Notes: generated by a model from the sequence alone, not told the origin. Positions 33,178 to 42,602 are shown, counted from the first letter of the stretch. The stretch: DNA of 64,000 bases from Actinomadura alba (GCF_014323705.1 NZ_JABVEC010000028.1:1-64000), one strand, 5' to 3'. Made by a program: numbers and translations.

Positions 33178-33738
33178 TCAGCCCTGCTTGATCGCGGAGA
33201 TCTCGAACTCCAGGACGACCTTGTCGCTGACCAGTACGCCGCCGGTCTCCAGGGCCGCGTTCCAGGTGATGTCGAAGTCCTTGCGGCTGATCGTGACCGA
33301 TCCCTCGAAGCCGACCCGGGCGTTGCCGAAGGGGTCCTTGGCCTGCCCCTCGAACGTGAACGGCACGGTGACCTGCCGGGTCACGCCCTTGATCGTGAGA
33401 TCCCCGGTGACGTCGAAGGTGTCCTCGCCCGACTGGCCGACCTTGGTCGAGCGGAAGGTGATCTGCGGGTAGTCGTCCATCTGCAGGAAGTCGTTGCTGC
33501 GCAGGTGCGCGTCCCGGTCGGCGTTGCGGGTGTCGATGCTGGCCGCCTGGATCGTCACCTCCACCGAGGACCGGTCCGGGTTCGCGCCGTCGATTTGCGC
33601 CGTACCGGTGAAGTCGTTGAACGCGCCCCGCACCTTGGTGACCATCGCGTGCCGGGCGACGAACCCGATCCGGGTGTGCGCGGCGTCGATCGTGTATTCG
33701 CCGGTGAGGTGGGCGTAGCCGGTGGTGGTGGCAGTCAT
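33178..33738 (-). CDS. YceI family lipid/isoprenoid-binding protein
   Basis: This 186-aa YceI-type lipocalin-like beta barrel has the family start GEYTIDAAHTRIGFVARHAM and YPQITFRSTKV in the middle. The C-terminal part ends VVLEFEISAIKQG. It has no signal peptide, so it is cytoplasmic, unlike the periplasmic E. coli YceI. The second of two adjacent ATG codons (33738) is chosen because GGAGG is 5 bases from it and only 2 from the first. It is divergent from a MarR gene, a common actinobacterial pairing. Confidence 0.9.
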   Translation of the reverse strand: MTATTTGYAHLTGEYTIDAAHTRIGFVARHAMVTKVRGAFNDFTGTAQIDGANPDRSSVEVTIQAASIDTRNADRDAHLRSNDFLQMDDYPQITFRSTKVGQSGEDTFDVTGDLTIKGVTRQVTVPFTFEGQAKDPFGNARVGFEGSVTISRKDFDITWNAALETGGVLVSDKVVLEFEISAIKQG

Positions 33739-33756
33739 CATGACCTCCAGGTAGTT

Positions 33757-33767
33757 GATGATTCATC
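33757..33767. promoter_or_regulatory. Short palindrome in the yceI/marR intergenic region
   Basis: GATGA-T-TCATC lies 19 bases upstream of the yceI start and 54 bases upstream of marR. It is a candidate MarR binding site. For the marR gene a TAAACT element lies 6 bases before its ATG, with no ribosome site, so that message may be leaderless. Confidence 0.4.
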
Positions 33768-33820
33768 TAGACGCTAGCGAGAACGTCGATGACGTGCCAA
33801 CTATTTCCTAAACTGCATGC

Positions 33821-34300
33821 ATGACCGACCCTCGCTGGCTCGACGAGCGCCAGCAGTGTGCCTGGCGCAGCTACCTGGCCATGCACACCCAGCTCACCGC
33901 CAGACTCCACCGGCGGCTACAGGAGGACTCGGGGCTCTCGCTCGCCGACTTCGACGTGCTGGTCCAGCTCACCGATCACCCCGATGGGCGCGTTCGCATA
34001 CTGCAACTCGCCCGCGCGTTGCAGTGGGAGAAGAGTCGGCTGTCGCACCATCTCACGCGCATGCAGCGGCGCGGGCTCATCACTCGCCAGGAATGCCCCG
34101 AGGACGCCCGCGGCGCCTTCGTGGTACTCACCCCGGCCGGCCGTCAGGCCATCGAACAGGCCGCCCCCCAGCATGTCGAGACCGTTCGCGACCTGCTCTT
34201 CGACCAGCTCACCGCCGAACAGGTCGACACCCTGCACACCATCGCCGAACGGGTGCTGACCCGCCTGCAAGAGAACACTCCGCCGACCCGTACGACATGA
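33821..34300 (+). CDS. MarR family transcriptional regulator
   Basis: This 159-aa winged-helix dimer protein of MarR type has helices LSLADFDVLVQLTDHPDGRVRILQLARALQWEKSRLSHHLTRM and the wing RRGLITRQECPEDARGAFVVLTPAG, both canonical. It is divergent from yceI and probably represses that gene and itself. A 21-bp stem terminator follows right after the stop. The inducer is unknown. Confidence 0.92.
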   Translation: MTDPRWLDERQQCAWRSYLAMHTQLTARLHRRLQEDSGLSLADFDVLVQLTDHPDGRVRILQLARALQWEKSRLSHHLTRMQRRGLITRQECPEDARGAFVVLTPAGRQAIEQAAPQHVETVRDLLFDQLTAEQVDTLHTIAERVLTRLQENTPPTRTT

Positions 34301-34311
34301 CCGCCTTCATC

Positions 34312-34367
34312 GAGTCGTGGCGTGTCGGGGTCAAGGATCACCCGGGGACCCCGACACGCCACGACTC
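34312..34367. terminator. 21-bp perfect-stem bidirectional terminator
   Basis: Arms 34312-34332 and 34347-34367 are exact complements with a 14-base loop. It lies between marR and the convergent cupin gene and overlaps the last bases of the cupin stop codon. Confidence 0.8.
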
Positions 34368-34743
34368 AACGATGCCGCGGATCCGGTACGGCGTAGCCGG
34401 GAATGGACGGCCAGCGGACGGTCATGACCACGGATTCCGCTTCGGCGTACCAGGTGTGATCGACACCGGGGCCCCAGATCACGTAGTCGCCCTGCTCGGT
34501 CAGAAGCACGCTCCGGCCGGGCAGCTCCACCCGGAACCGGCCGCTGATCAGCACCAGCAGGGCGGTGCGTTTCTCCCCTGTGGCCCACTCGGCACGCCGG
34601 TCGCCGGGCGGATGCACGCCCCATTTGATCTCCAGCTCATCGCTGTGCCGGATATCGCCGACCTGCTTGAAGTGCCCGAGCAGCCAACCGCGATCGCCGG
34701 CGGCGTCCACGGCGGCCTTGCCCACGTAAACGTTCTCGACCAT
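34366..34743 (-). CDS. Cupin-domain protein (125 aa)
   Basis: This is a small single-domain cupin. The first motif is degenerate (EIKWGVHPPGDRRAEWATGEKRTALLVLISGRFRVEL) and the second reads GDYVIWGPGVDHTWYAEAESVVMTVRW. The first motif lacks the usual pair of His, so metal binding may be incomplete. ATG at 34743 is the first plausible start. It is monocistronic and convergent with marR, and divergent from the flavin reductase at 34855. The ligand is unknown. Confidence 0.75.
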   Translation of the reverse strand: MVENVYVGKAAVDAAGDRGWLLGHFKQVGDIRHSDELEIKWGVHPPGDRRAEWATGEKRTALLVLISGRFRVELPGRSVLLTEQGDYVIWGPGVDHTWYAEAESVVMTVRWPSIPGYAVPDPRHR

Positions 34744-34854
34744 CGGCCCGACGCTAGCAGCAGCCGCGGAGGGGGTCGCTAGATCTGATCTGGCGGGCGC
34801 CGGGCTCGCTCTCGCGCCTTCGGGGTGACCGCTGAGAGCCACAGGAGGCGCCCG

Positions 34855-35439
34855 ATGATCCAGACAGGAGCCGCGGCGGCCTTGCACGTCGCGGTCATCA
34901 TCGGCAGCACTCGTGAAGGACGGGTCGGTGATTCCGTAGGCCGCTGGCTGATGGCCCGGATCCGGCGGCGCGCCGAGATCGAGCCGACCACAATCGACCT
35001 CGCCGACTTCGAGTTCCCGTTCCACTACCCGTGCGAGCCGACGGAGCAGATGCTGGATCTCACCGCCCGGATCGGCGTGGCGGAGGCCTTCGTCATCGTC
35101 ACGCCGGTGTACAACCGCAGCTTCCCCGCGTCGCTGAAGCAGGCGATCGATTACGCCTACGACGAATGGCGGGCCAAGCCGGTCGGCATCGTCGCCTACG
35201 GCTACCGGTCCGAGGGGTTGTACGCCATGGAGCACCTGCGTACGGTCTTCGGCGAGCTCCACACGGCGATGATGCGCAGCAACGTGAGCATCGACCTCCT
35301 GGACGGCGGTTTCGAGGAGACCCACCGGTCACGAGACGCGGAAGGCCTCGGGCTGCAGGTCGAATCGCTGCTCGACCAGCTCACCTGGTGGGGTCTCGCG
35401 CTGCGCGACGGTCGCGCCGCGCGTCCGTACGTGTCCTAG
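34855..35439 (+). CDS. NADPH-dependent FMN reductase family protein
   Basis: This 194-aa flavodoxin-like reductase has the FMN phosphate loop VIIGSTREGRVGDSVGRW at the N-terminus. The family pattern VTPVYNRSFPASLKQAIDY follows, with YGYRSEGLYAMEHLR after it. These quinone/azo-type reductases reduce flavins, quinones or metals using NAD(P)H. ATG at 34855 has AGGAGG 6 bases upstream. The gene lies 25 bases before the DrrAB-type transporter genes and may be co-transcribed with them. Confidence 0.9.
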   Translation: MIQTGAAAALHVAVIIGSTREGRVGDSVGRWLMARIRRRAEIEPTTIDLADFEFPFHYPCEPTEQMLDLTARIGVAEAFVIVTPVYNRSFPASLKQAIDYAYDEWRAKPVGIVAYGYRSEGLYAMEHLRTVFGELHTAMMRSNVSIDLLDGGFEETHRSRDAEGLGLQVESLLDQLTWWGLALRDGRAARPYVS

Positions 35440-35464
35440 ACCTTTGACGTGATGGAGACAGATG

Positions 35465-36508
35465 ATGAGCAGAGAGACCTCCGGCCTGGCGATAGAGACG
35501 TCGGGGCTGGTGAAGACATTCGGGAAGACGCAGGCCGTCGCCGGTGTCGACCTGACCGTACGCGCGGGGACGGTGTACGGGTTGCTCGGCCCGAACGGCG
35601 CGGGGAAGACCACCGTCGTCCGGATGCTGGCGACGCTGCTGCGGCCGGACGCGGGCGAGGCACGGGTCTTCGGTCGTGACGTCGTCCGCGATGCCGACGC
35701 GGTCCGCGGCCGGGTCAGCCTGACCGGGCAGTACGCGTCGGTGGACGAGGACCTGACCGGCACCGAGAACCTCGTGCTGCTGGCGCGGCTGCTGGGCCAC
35801 ACCAAACCAGCGGCGCGAGAGCGGGCGGCGGCTCTGCTGGAGGCGTTCGGGCTGACCGATGCGGCCGATCGCCAGATCAAGAAGTACTCCGGCGGGATGC
35901 GCCGCCGGATCGACATCGCCGCCAGCATCCTGAACACCCCCGACCTGCTGTTCCTCGACGAGCCCACCACCGGCCTGGACCCGCGCAGCCGCAACCAGGT
36001 GTGGGAGATCATCCGGCTGGTCGTCGCGCACGGCACCACCGTGCTGCTGACCACCCAGTACCTCGACGAGGCCGACCGACTCGCCGGCCGGATCGCCGTC
36101 ATCGACCACGGCAAGGTCATCGCCGAGGGCACCCCCGGCGAGCTGAAGTCCTCGGTCGGCGCCGGTTCGGTGCACGTACGGCTCCGCGACGCGGAGCGGC
36201 GGGCCGAGGCCGAACAGGTCCTCACCCGGACACTCGGACGGGCGCTCGCGGCACCCGTGCAGCTCGAGGCCGACCCGGTCGCCCTCACCGCCCGCGTGTC
36301 AGGCGACGAGACCGACCGCGCTGCGGCCGAGCAGGCCTCACACGCGCTCGCCGAACTCGCCCGCCACGGCATCACCGTCGACGATTTCTCCCTCGGCCAG
36401 CCCAGCCTCGACGAGGTCTTCCTCGCCCTCACCGACCGGACCACTGACCCGCACACCGCCGCCGAGACCCTCGAGCCGGCCGCCACCGACAAGGAGACCG
36501 TGGCATGA
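35465..36508 (+). CDS. DrrA-type ABC transporter ATP-binding protein
   Basis: This 347-aa ATPase is of the daunorubicin-resistance (DrrA) group, which drives efflux of drugs or lipids. Motifs are Walker [11 protein letters not shown]-loop [19 protein letters not shown], signature [12 protein letters not shown], Walker [13 protein letters not shown] and H-loop TTQYLDEAD. The H-loop carries Gln in place of His, as is usual in this group. A C-terminal extension of about 110 residues with [16 protein letters not shown] is typical of DrrA. ATG at 35465 has a better-spaced GGAG than ATG 35462. The stop overlaps the permease gene by four bases. Confidence 0.93.
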   Translation: MSRETSGLAIETSGLVKTFGKTQAVAGVDLTVRAGTVYGLLGPNGAGKTTVVRMLATLLRPDAGEARVFGRDVVRDADAVRGRVSLTGQYASVDEDLTGTENLVLLARLLGHTKPAARERAAALLEAFGLTDAADRQIKKYSGGMRRRIDIAASILNTPDLLFLDEPTTGLDPRSRNQVWEIIRLVVAHGTTVLLTTQYLDEADRLAGRIAVIDHGKVIAEGTPGELKSSVGAGSVHVRLRDAERRAEAEQVLTRTLGRALAAPVQLEADPVALTARVSGDETDRAAAEQASHALAELARHGITVDDFSLGQPSLDEVFLALTDRTTDPHTAAETLEPAATDKETVA

Positions 36509-37362
36509 GCACCGCCACCACGACCACAGAGGCCCCGGCCGCCGCCGCCTACACACCGTCGGCGGAGAGCCTCGGCGCCGTCCTGGCGCTCGGGGAGCGG
36601 CCACCGCGCCCCTCCGCGTTCTCGGCGTCGCTGACCTTCGGCTGGCGGGCCATGCTCAAGATCAAGCATGTCCCCGAGCAGCTGTTCGACGTCACCGCCT
36701 TCCCCATCATCATGACGTTGATGTTCACGTTCCTGTTCGGTGGCGCGCTCGCCGGGTCGGTCAGTGAGTACGTGCAGTTCCTGCTGCCGGGAATCATGGT
36801 CATGAGCGTGGTCATGACGACCATGTACACCGGCCTCGCCGTCAACACCGACATCGAGAAGGGCGTCTTCGACCGCTTCCGCACCCTGCCGATCTGGCGG
36901 CCCGCCCCCATGGTCGGCTACCTGCTCGGCGACGCCTTCCGCTACACCATGGCCGCGACGACCATCCTGATCGTCGGACTGATCCTCGGCTTCCGTCCGG
37001 ACGGCGGGCCCATCGGAGTCCTCACCGGCATGGCGCTGCTCGTGGCCTTCTCGTTCGCCTTCTCGTGGGTGTGGACGATGTTCGGCCTGCTGCTCCGCAG
37101 TGACAAGTCGGTGATGGGCGTCAGCATGATGGTGCTGTTCCCCCTCACCTTCCTGAGCAACATCCTCGTCCAGCCCGACACCATGCCCGGCTGGCTCCAG
37201 GCGTTCGTCGACGTCAACCCCATCACCCACCTCGTCGCCGCCGTACGCGGTCAGATGGCCGGGGACCCCGACACGACGGCGCTCGTCTGGGTGGTGGCGT
37301 CGGGTGCGGCGCTCATCGCGATCTTCGGGACGCTCACGATGCGCCTGTACAACCGCAAGTGA
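36505..37362 (+). CDS. DrrB-type ABC transporter permease
   Basis: This 285-aa ABC-2 permease has about six helices. The conserved first cytoplasmic part is [33 protein letters not shown], and [38 protein letters not shown] is the family hallmark. The last helix ends in LYNRK. It pairs with the upstream ATPase to export a hydrophobic compound. No biosynthetic cluster is adjacent, so the substrate may be environmental. A perfect 17-bp stem follows. Confidence 0.93.
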   Translation: MSTATTTTEAPAAAAYTPSAESLGAVLALGERPPRPSAFSASLTFGWRAMLKIKHVPEQLFDVTAFPIIMTLMFTFLFGGALAGSVSEYVQFLLPGIMVMSVVMTTMYTGLAVNTDIEKGVFDRFRTLPIWRPAPMVGYLLGDAFRYTMAATTILIVGLILGFRPDGGPIGVLTGMALLVAFSFAFSWVWTMFGLLLRSDKSVMGVSMMVLFPLTFLSNILVQPDTMPGWLQAFVDVNPITHLVAAVRGQMAGDPDTTALVWVVASGAALIAIFGTLTMRLYNRK

Positions 37363-37427
37363 ACCCGCGCCACCGCGAGTGAGCCGGTACGGCAGCGATG
37401 AGCGGAGCGGGACCGTCCCTCCGCAAC

Positions 37428-37464
37428 GAGACCACCTGGCGGCTCAGAGCCGCCAGGTGGTCTC
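37428..37464. terminator. 17-bp perfect-stem terminator overlapping a convergent gene end
   Basis: GAGACCACCTGGCGGCT (37428-37444) pairs with AGCCGCCAGGTGGTCTC (37448-37464) across three bases. The right arm also encodes the last residues (ETTWRL) and part of the stop of the convergent ATPase gene, so one structure serves both directions. Confidence 0.78.
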
Positions 37465-40400
37465 GCCGTCCGGCCGGTAACCGCACGTCGCCCCGGTCGA
37501 GACCGTGGCGCGCAGGTGCGCGGCGAGTTCGGGGTGATGCCGGTCGAGCTTGCGCAGCGTGTCGCGAATCCGCGCGGTGACCGTCTTGCGGGCGCGCTCG
37601 GCCTCGTCACCGAGCCGGCGGGTGCGCCCGGCCAGCCCCGCGGCGGCGCGCAGTTCCTGCAGCAGCGCCTCGCGCTCCCGGTCGTACTCCGCCGCCCGCC
37701 GGTCATCGCCGAGCTCGACGGCCCGGTCGATCTCCTCGTCCAGCCGGGTGAGGCGGCGGCGGTACTGCGCCTTGGCTTCGTCGTCGAGCATGGCGTCGCC
37801 CCCCATGCGCCGGGCCGCGACCACGATCGCACCGCCTTCGGGGCTGAGCAGCTGGACGGCCGGAACGTCCATGCCCGGCCGCCCGAGCAGGAAATGCAGA
37901 TCGCGCAGACCCTTGGCGTCGGGCATATGGACCGTGCGGCCACCGAACCCGAGCGACCAGACCTGCCCGTCGAACCGGAACTCATCGAATACGGACTCGC
38001 CTGCCCCGGACTCGCCGCCCCCGAACCCACCGGGGCGATCGCCGTCCGCGGTGACGGGGTCGATACCGGCACGCGCCCCCCGTACCCGTTCGGCGATGTG
38101 CCGCATGCCGATCTCGGCCGCCTCGCGCTCGACCTCGTCCAGCAGCCCGGCGGCCGCGGCCACGTCGGCGGCGGAGCCACGGCCGATCAGTGCCTCGGCA
38201 AGGCGGCTTCGGGCCTCGATCGACCAGGGCCGGGCCTGGAGCCGGTCGGCCGACCGGTAGGCGGCGGTGAATCCGTCGATCGCGTCGTCCCAGCGCTCCT
38301 GGGCGGCGTCGACGAGCGCCGTCCACAGGTCCATCGGACCGCTGATGTCGCATCCGAACACCGACAGGGCCCATTGCCCCGCGTACGGGGCGAGGTCCGC
38401 GCGGGCGCGTTCGCAGAGTTCGGGTCTGCGTGACGCGGCCGCGACCTGTGCCTGGAACCTCAGCCACAGCGGCATGCTGTAGGAGGGGTAGGGCTCGTCG
38501 GCGTCCGCCCGCTCCTCGTAGTGCCGAAGCGCGACGTCGAGGTTCCCCGTGTGAACGGCCGTGATGCCCTTCAGCAGGTGCGGGTAGGGCAGCCCGTTAT
38601 CGCCGAGTGACCGGTGCAGCGCCTCCAGCTCGTCGAAGCGGCCCTGCTGGAGCCAGAGCGCCCAGCGCAGATGGTTCGTCATCTCCGAGAACATGTCGTG
38701 TTCGACCCGGCACAGCACCACCGCCTCGTCGAGCAGGGCCTCCGCGTCGGCGAAGCGGCCCAGCAGGGAGGTGATGATGCTCTGGTCGATGGCCGCGGCC
38801 AGCTTGAAGCGCGGGAGGACGTCGCGTTCGGCCAGGGCCACGAACGCGTGGAACTGGTCGAGGTAACGGGGGTCGCCCTGCTCCAGCAGCGCCACCCACC
38901 GCAGTGACATGGCGTGGTGCTCCATGTCGTGGTCGGAACTCCGGCGGGCGAGCTCGGCCATCTCATCGGTGAGCTGCTCCCGCTCCGCGGCGGTGCCGGG
39001 CCCCCAGATGATGTCATGGCGGCTCCACAGGCTGAACGCCAGCGCCTCGTCGTCGCCCGCGCTCCGCGCGAGGCCCGCCGCGTGGACGGCGAGCTCCTGC
39101 GCGACACGGTCGATCGGCAGCCGGTGGTCGGGTGTCGCGCCCCCGAGTACGAGTTCGCTGTGCGCCCTGCGCAGGAGGCCGGTTCGCACGAGGTCCCGGT
39201 CGGCCCCGAGGTGCTGGTACCCATACAGGACCAGCGCCACCCGCGTCAGCGCGTCGGGGTCGCCGGACTCGCCGGCCAGGGAGACGGCATCCTCGAAGGC
39301 CGCCCAGGCTCCCTCGCGATCGCCGCTGTGATGCAGCTCATGGCCGAGGTTGAGTGTGATCACGACCCGTTTACGAGGTTCCACGGCGTCGGCGCGATCG
39401 AGTGCCCGCCGGTAGTGCCCGATGGCCTCCTCGAAGGCGAGCCGGCGGCCGGCGTCGTGCGCCGCGGCCTCCAGGTGGACCACCGCACGGGCGGGGTCGA
39501 GGTCGGCACCGGCGAGATGGGCATGGCGGGCGATCTCGGCCGGCAGGACGTTCTCGGCGAGGGCCGACGAGCGGTCGAGGGCGCGGACGACGGCGGCGTG
39601 ATATCGGCGCGCCTCGGCCTCGTCGAGTGAGTCGTAGAGCGTTTCGCGAACCAGATCATGCGCGAAGCCGAACCGCCCGGCTCCGAGCGTCACCACGAGC
39701 CGGGCGGCCACGGCCTGATCGAGCAGCCGGTCCACCTGCGGTACGGGTGCCGAGGCGCCGGCCGCGAGCACCTGGCGATGGAACTCGCGGCCGAGCACGG
39801 CCGCGACGGTCAACAGCCGGGCCACCGGTACCGGCAGTAGTGACAGCCGCCGCTGTACGGCGTCGCGCACACCCGGCGCGATCGCGGTGACCGAACCTCC
39901 GCTGCGCCAGAGCCGGGCCGTCTGCTCGACGAAGAACGGGTTGCCACCGGTGCGGCGGTGCACCTCGGTGACGAGGTCCGCATCGGGTTCGTCCCCGGCC
40001 GTACGGAGCATCAGCGCGCCGACCTCGTCGCGGTCGAGGCCGGTCAGCGTCACCGTCGTCGCCTTCGCCACCAGTGACAGCATCAGCGGCCGCAGTGGAT
40101 GCTCGGCCAACTCGACCTCGACATCGCGGTAGGTGCCCACCAGGAGCAGCCGCTCGAACCAGGTGTGCCGGGCCGCGAACTCCAGCAGCCGCACCGACGC
40201 GGCGTCCGCCCAGTGCAGGTCGTCGAGCACGACCACGACCGGCCGGCTCTGCGAGACCGACACCAGCGCGCTCGTCACCGCGTCGTACAGCTGGAACGCC
40301 TCGACCGCCTCGGCGTTCGACGACTCTCCGAGCATCACGGCCAGGCCGCCGCCCGCGGCCGACTCGGCCGCCGCCCACTCTTCGGGGGTGGCGCCGCGGC

Positions 40401-40647
40401 GCAGGCCTCTGATCACCTGCACCCACGGCCAGTAGCCGGGCGCGCTCTCGGAGTCCCAGCACGAACCGCTGACGACCAGGGCGCCGAGCCGCCGGGCCTC
40501 GTCCACCGCACCGGTCACGAGCGTGGTCTTGCCGATCCCCGCCTCACCCGTGACGAGAACCAGGCCACCGTGGCTGTCGGCCACCCGGGCGATCTCGGCG
40601 CGCAGCACGCCGGCGGGATGGTCACGCCCGATGAGCGCGGGTGTCAT
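37444..40647 (-). CDS. Large AAA/STAND-type signalling ATPase
   Basis: The protein is about 1067 aa. An N-terminal AAA_16 ATPase starts LIGRDHPAGVL, with Walker A GEAGIGKTT and Walker B VVVLDDLHWAD, followed by a winged region. About 500 residues of TPR-like helices come next. The C-terminal 200 residues form a conserved actinobacterial module with KGLRDLHFLLGRPGMDV and RRLGDEAERARKTVTARIRDTLRKL. That module replaces the LuxR helix-turn-helix of MalT/LAL regulators and resembles a winged helix. The start is uncertain: ATG 40647 gives the usual N-terminus, but the frame is open to 40851. Whether it binds DNA is unknown. Confidence 0.82.
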   Translation of the reverse strand: MTPALIGRDHPAGVLRAEIARVADSHGGLVLVTGEAGIGKTTLVTGAVDEARRLGALVVSGSCWDSESAPGYWPWVQVIRGLRRGATPEEWAAAESAAGGGLAVMLGESSNAEAVEAFQLYDAVTSALVSVSQSRPVVVVLDDLHWADAASVRLLEFAARHTWFERLLLVGTYRDVEVELAEHPLRPLMLSLVAKATTVTLTGLDRDEVGALMLRTAGDEPDADLVTEVHRRTGGNPFFVEQTARLWRSGGSVTAIAPGVRDAVQRRLSLLPVPVARLLTVAAVLGREFHRQVLAAGASAPVPQVDRLLDQAVAARLVVTLGAGRFGFAHDLVRETLYDSLDEAEARRYHAAVVRALDRSSALAENVLPAEIARHAHLAGADLDPARAVVHLEAAAHDAGRRLAFEEAIGHYRRALDRADAVEPRKRVVITLNLGHELHHSGDREGAWAAFEDAVSLAGESGDPDALTRVALVLYGYQHLGADRDLVRTGLLRRAHSELVLGGATPDHRLPIDRVAQELAVHAAGLARSAGDDEALAFSLWSRHDIIWGPGTAAEREQLTDEMAELARRSSDHDMEHHAMSLRWVALLEQGDPRYLDQFHAFVALAERDVLPRFKLAAAIDQSIITSLLGRFADAEALLDEAVVLCRVEHDMFSEMTNHLRWALWLQQGRFDELEALHRSLGDNGLPYPHLLKGITAVHTGNLDVALRHYEERADADEPYPSYSMPLWLRFQAQVAAASRRPELCERARADLAPYAGQWALSVFGCDISGPMDLWTALVDAAQERWDDAIDGFTAAYRSADRLQARPWSIEARSRLAEALIGRGSAADVAAAAGLLDEVEREAAEIGMRHIAERVRGARAGIDPVTADGDRPGGFGGGESGAGESVFDEFRFDGQVWSLGFGGRTVHMPDAKGLRDLHFLLGRPGMDVPAVQLLSPEGGAIVVAARRMGGDAMLDDEAKAQYRRRLTRLDEEIDRAVELGDDRRAAEYDREREALLQELRAAAGLAGRTRRLGDEAERARKTVTARIRDTLRKLDRHHPELAAHLRATVSTGATCGYRPDGETTWRL

Positions 40648-40948
40648 TTCCGGCCTGCCGCCTCTCCGTGGGTGGACGTGGCAGTGCGAAGTCGACGCGC
40701 TCCCCTGGCTGAAGCCCGGGGACTCTCGCCCGTGCCGCTCGGGTTCATGCGGCATCTCGATGGCTTCTTCGTCCGCGCACACCCGAACGCCCGCGACCGT
40801 GCAATGCGCTGACCAGGCGTCGGATCCAACCGGAAGGAGTAACGAAGCCACACCATCCCACCTTAAGGATGGACTACGACAGAACGGCGATACCAGAACC
40901 GGCAGGCACCGTGCCGACTCGGGCGCTATCAGGTCTTTCGGTCCGGTC

Positions 40949-40963
40949 GGATACCGTATACCG
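40949..40963 (+). promoter_or_regulatory. Possible operator upstream of the OFA transporter
   Basis: GGATACCGTATACCG contains the small inverted repeats ATAC-C-GTAT and GTATAC, which are unusually A/T-rich here. It lies 40 bases before the TTG start of the OFA-family gene. A GntR-type regulator could bind it. The rest of 40648-40948 holds no gene I recognise. Confidence 0.35.
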
Positions 40964-41001
40964 TCTCAGGTCGGTCGTTGGTTCCTGTGGAGGTGACCGG
41001 C

Positions 41002-42405
41002 TTGAGCACAGCGGGCCTGCATTTTCTGGATAAATCCCGAATCGTGGCTCCGCCCACGTGGAGCCGCTGGTTGATCCCCCCGGCCGCGTTGTCAGTCCAC
41101 CTGGCGATCGGTCAGGCCTACGCGTGGAGCGTGTTCAAACCCCCGCTCGAATCCTCGCTGGACCTGTCGGGAACCGCGAGCGCGTTGCCGTTCCAGATCG
41201 CCATCGTGATGCTCGGGCTGTCCGCCGCCTTCGGCGGCACCACGGTCGAACGCAAGGGCCCGCGCTGGGCCATGTTCGTCTCTATGACGTGCTTCTCCTC
41301 GGGATTCCTGCTCGCCTCGCTCGGCATGTTCCTCGAGCAGTACTGGCTCGTCGTGTTCGGGTACGGCTTCGTCGGCGGAATCGGGCTCGGCATCGGTTAC
41401 ATCTCCCCGGTGTCGACCCTGATCAAATGGTTCCCCGACCGGCCCGGCATGGCGACCGGCATCGCCATCATGGGATTCGGCGGAGGCGCGCTCATCGCCT
41501 CGCCGTGGTCGGCACAGATGCTCGAGTCCTTCGGAACCGACACCGGCGGTGTCGCGCAGACCTTCCTCGTGCACGGTGTGGTCTACGCCGTCTTCATGTC
41601 GTTCGGCGTCCTGCTCGTACGTGTTCCCGCGCCCGACTGGCGCCCCGCCGGGTGGACCCCGGCGGACGTCGCCGCCCGGCCGCTGGTCACCACGGCCAAC
41701 GTCTCGGCGAACAGCGCGATCCGCACGCCCCAGTTCTGGTGCCTGTGGGTGGTGCTGTGCATGAACGTGACCGCGGGCATCGGGATCCTGGAGAAGGCCG
41801 CCCCGATGATCACGAGCTTCTTCGCCGACACCTCGACCCCGGTCGCCGCGAGCGCGGCCGCGGGGTTCGTCGCGCTGCTGTCGCTGTGCAACATGCTGGG
41901 ACGGATCACCTGGTCGTCCACGTCGGACATCATCGGCCGCAAGAACATCTACCGCGTCTACCTCGGCTTCGGCGCTCTGCTGTACCTCACCATCGCGCTG
42001 AGCAAGGACGCCTCGAAGCCGCTGTTCATCGTCTGCGCGATGCTGATCCTGTCGTTCTACGGCGGCGGGTTCGCCACGATCCCCGCCTACCTGAAGGACC
42101 TGTTCGGAACCTTCCAGGTCGGTGCCATCCACGGTCGGCTGCTGACCGCGTGGTCGTTGGCGGGCGTGCTTGGACCGCTGATCATCAACGGGGTGGCCGA
42201 CGCGCAGGAGGAGGCCGGGAAGACCGGTCCCGCCCTGTACACCCTGTCGATGTACATCATGATCTGTTTGCTGGCGATCGGATTCATCGCGAACGAACTC
42301 GTACGCCCGGTGAACTCGAAGTACCACGAGCCTCCGGAGTCGGTGCGAGAGCAAGAGACGGTGCAGCCGACGACGTCGGCCGCCGGGAAGGGAGACGGAC
42401 AGTGA
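41002..42405 (+). CDS. OFA family MFS transporter (oxalate/formate antiporter-like)
   Basis: The 467-aa permease has twelve helices. The OFA landmarks are clear: LSVHLAIGQAYAWSVFKPPLE in helix 1, GGIGLGIGYISPVSTLIKWFPDRPGMATGI in helices 4-5, and LLSLCNMLGRITWSSTSDIIGRKN after helix 8. The group carries oxalate, formate or other organic acids. TTG at 41002 is chosen because GGAGG ends 8 bases upstream. GTG or TTG codons at 40978-40993 overlap that site. The stop overlaps a 42-aa membrane protein that is the usual partner. Confidence 0.88.
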   Translation: MSTAGLHFLDKSRIVAPPTWSRWLIPPAALSVHLAIGQAYAWSVFKPPLESSLDLSGTASALPFQIAIVMLGLSAAFGGTTVERKGPRWAMFVSMTCFSSGFLLASLGMFLEQYWLVVFGYGFVGGIGLGIGYISPVSTLIKWFPDRPGMATGIAIMGFGGGALIASPWSAQMLESFGTDTGGVAQTFLVHGVVYAVFMSFGVLLVRVPAPDWRPAGWTPADVAARPLVTTANVSANSAIRTPQFWCLWVVLCMNVTAGIGILEKAAPMITSFFADTSTPVAASAAAGFVALLSLCNMLGRITWSSTSDIIGRKNIYRVYLGFGALLYLTIALSKDASKPLFIVCAMLILSFYGGGFATIPAYLKDLFGTFQVGAIHGRLLTAWSLAGVLGPLIINGVADAQEEAGKTGPALYTLSMYIMICLLAIGFIANELVRPVNSKYHEPPESVREQETVQPTTSAAGKGDGQ

Positions 42406-42530
42406 CCAAAGAGCAGGAGCGGGCCGACCACATTCCACTGAAGGTGGTCGCCTGGCTGTGGGTCGGCCTCCCCTTCGCCTACGGCGGGTACGAACTCATC
42501 CGCAAGGTGACGCAGCTGTTCACCGGCTGA
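42402..42530 (+). CDS. MFS transporter small subunit (42 aa)
   Basis: A GTG start overlaps the OFA transporter stop by GTGA, with GGAGACGG upstream. The product has a charged N-terminus (MTKEQERADHIP), one membrane helix (LKVVAWLWVGLPFAYGGYEL) and a short basic tail. This is the small-subunit family found after actinobacterial OFA transporters. It is presumed to help assembly or stability of its large partner. A 13-bp-stem terminator follows. Confidence 0.85.
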   Translation: MTKEQERADHIPLKVVAWLWVGLPFAYGGYELIRKVTQLFTG

Positions 42531-42602
42531 GCACAGCTCGTCACGAATCGGGGTTCCCGGGCAGGCGACCGGCCCGGGTCTGGAGCGAGCAGCGGATCAA
42601 TG

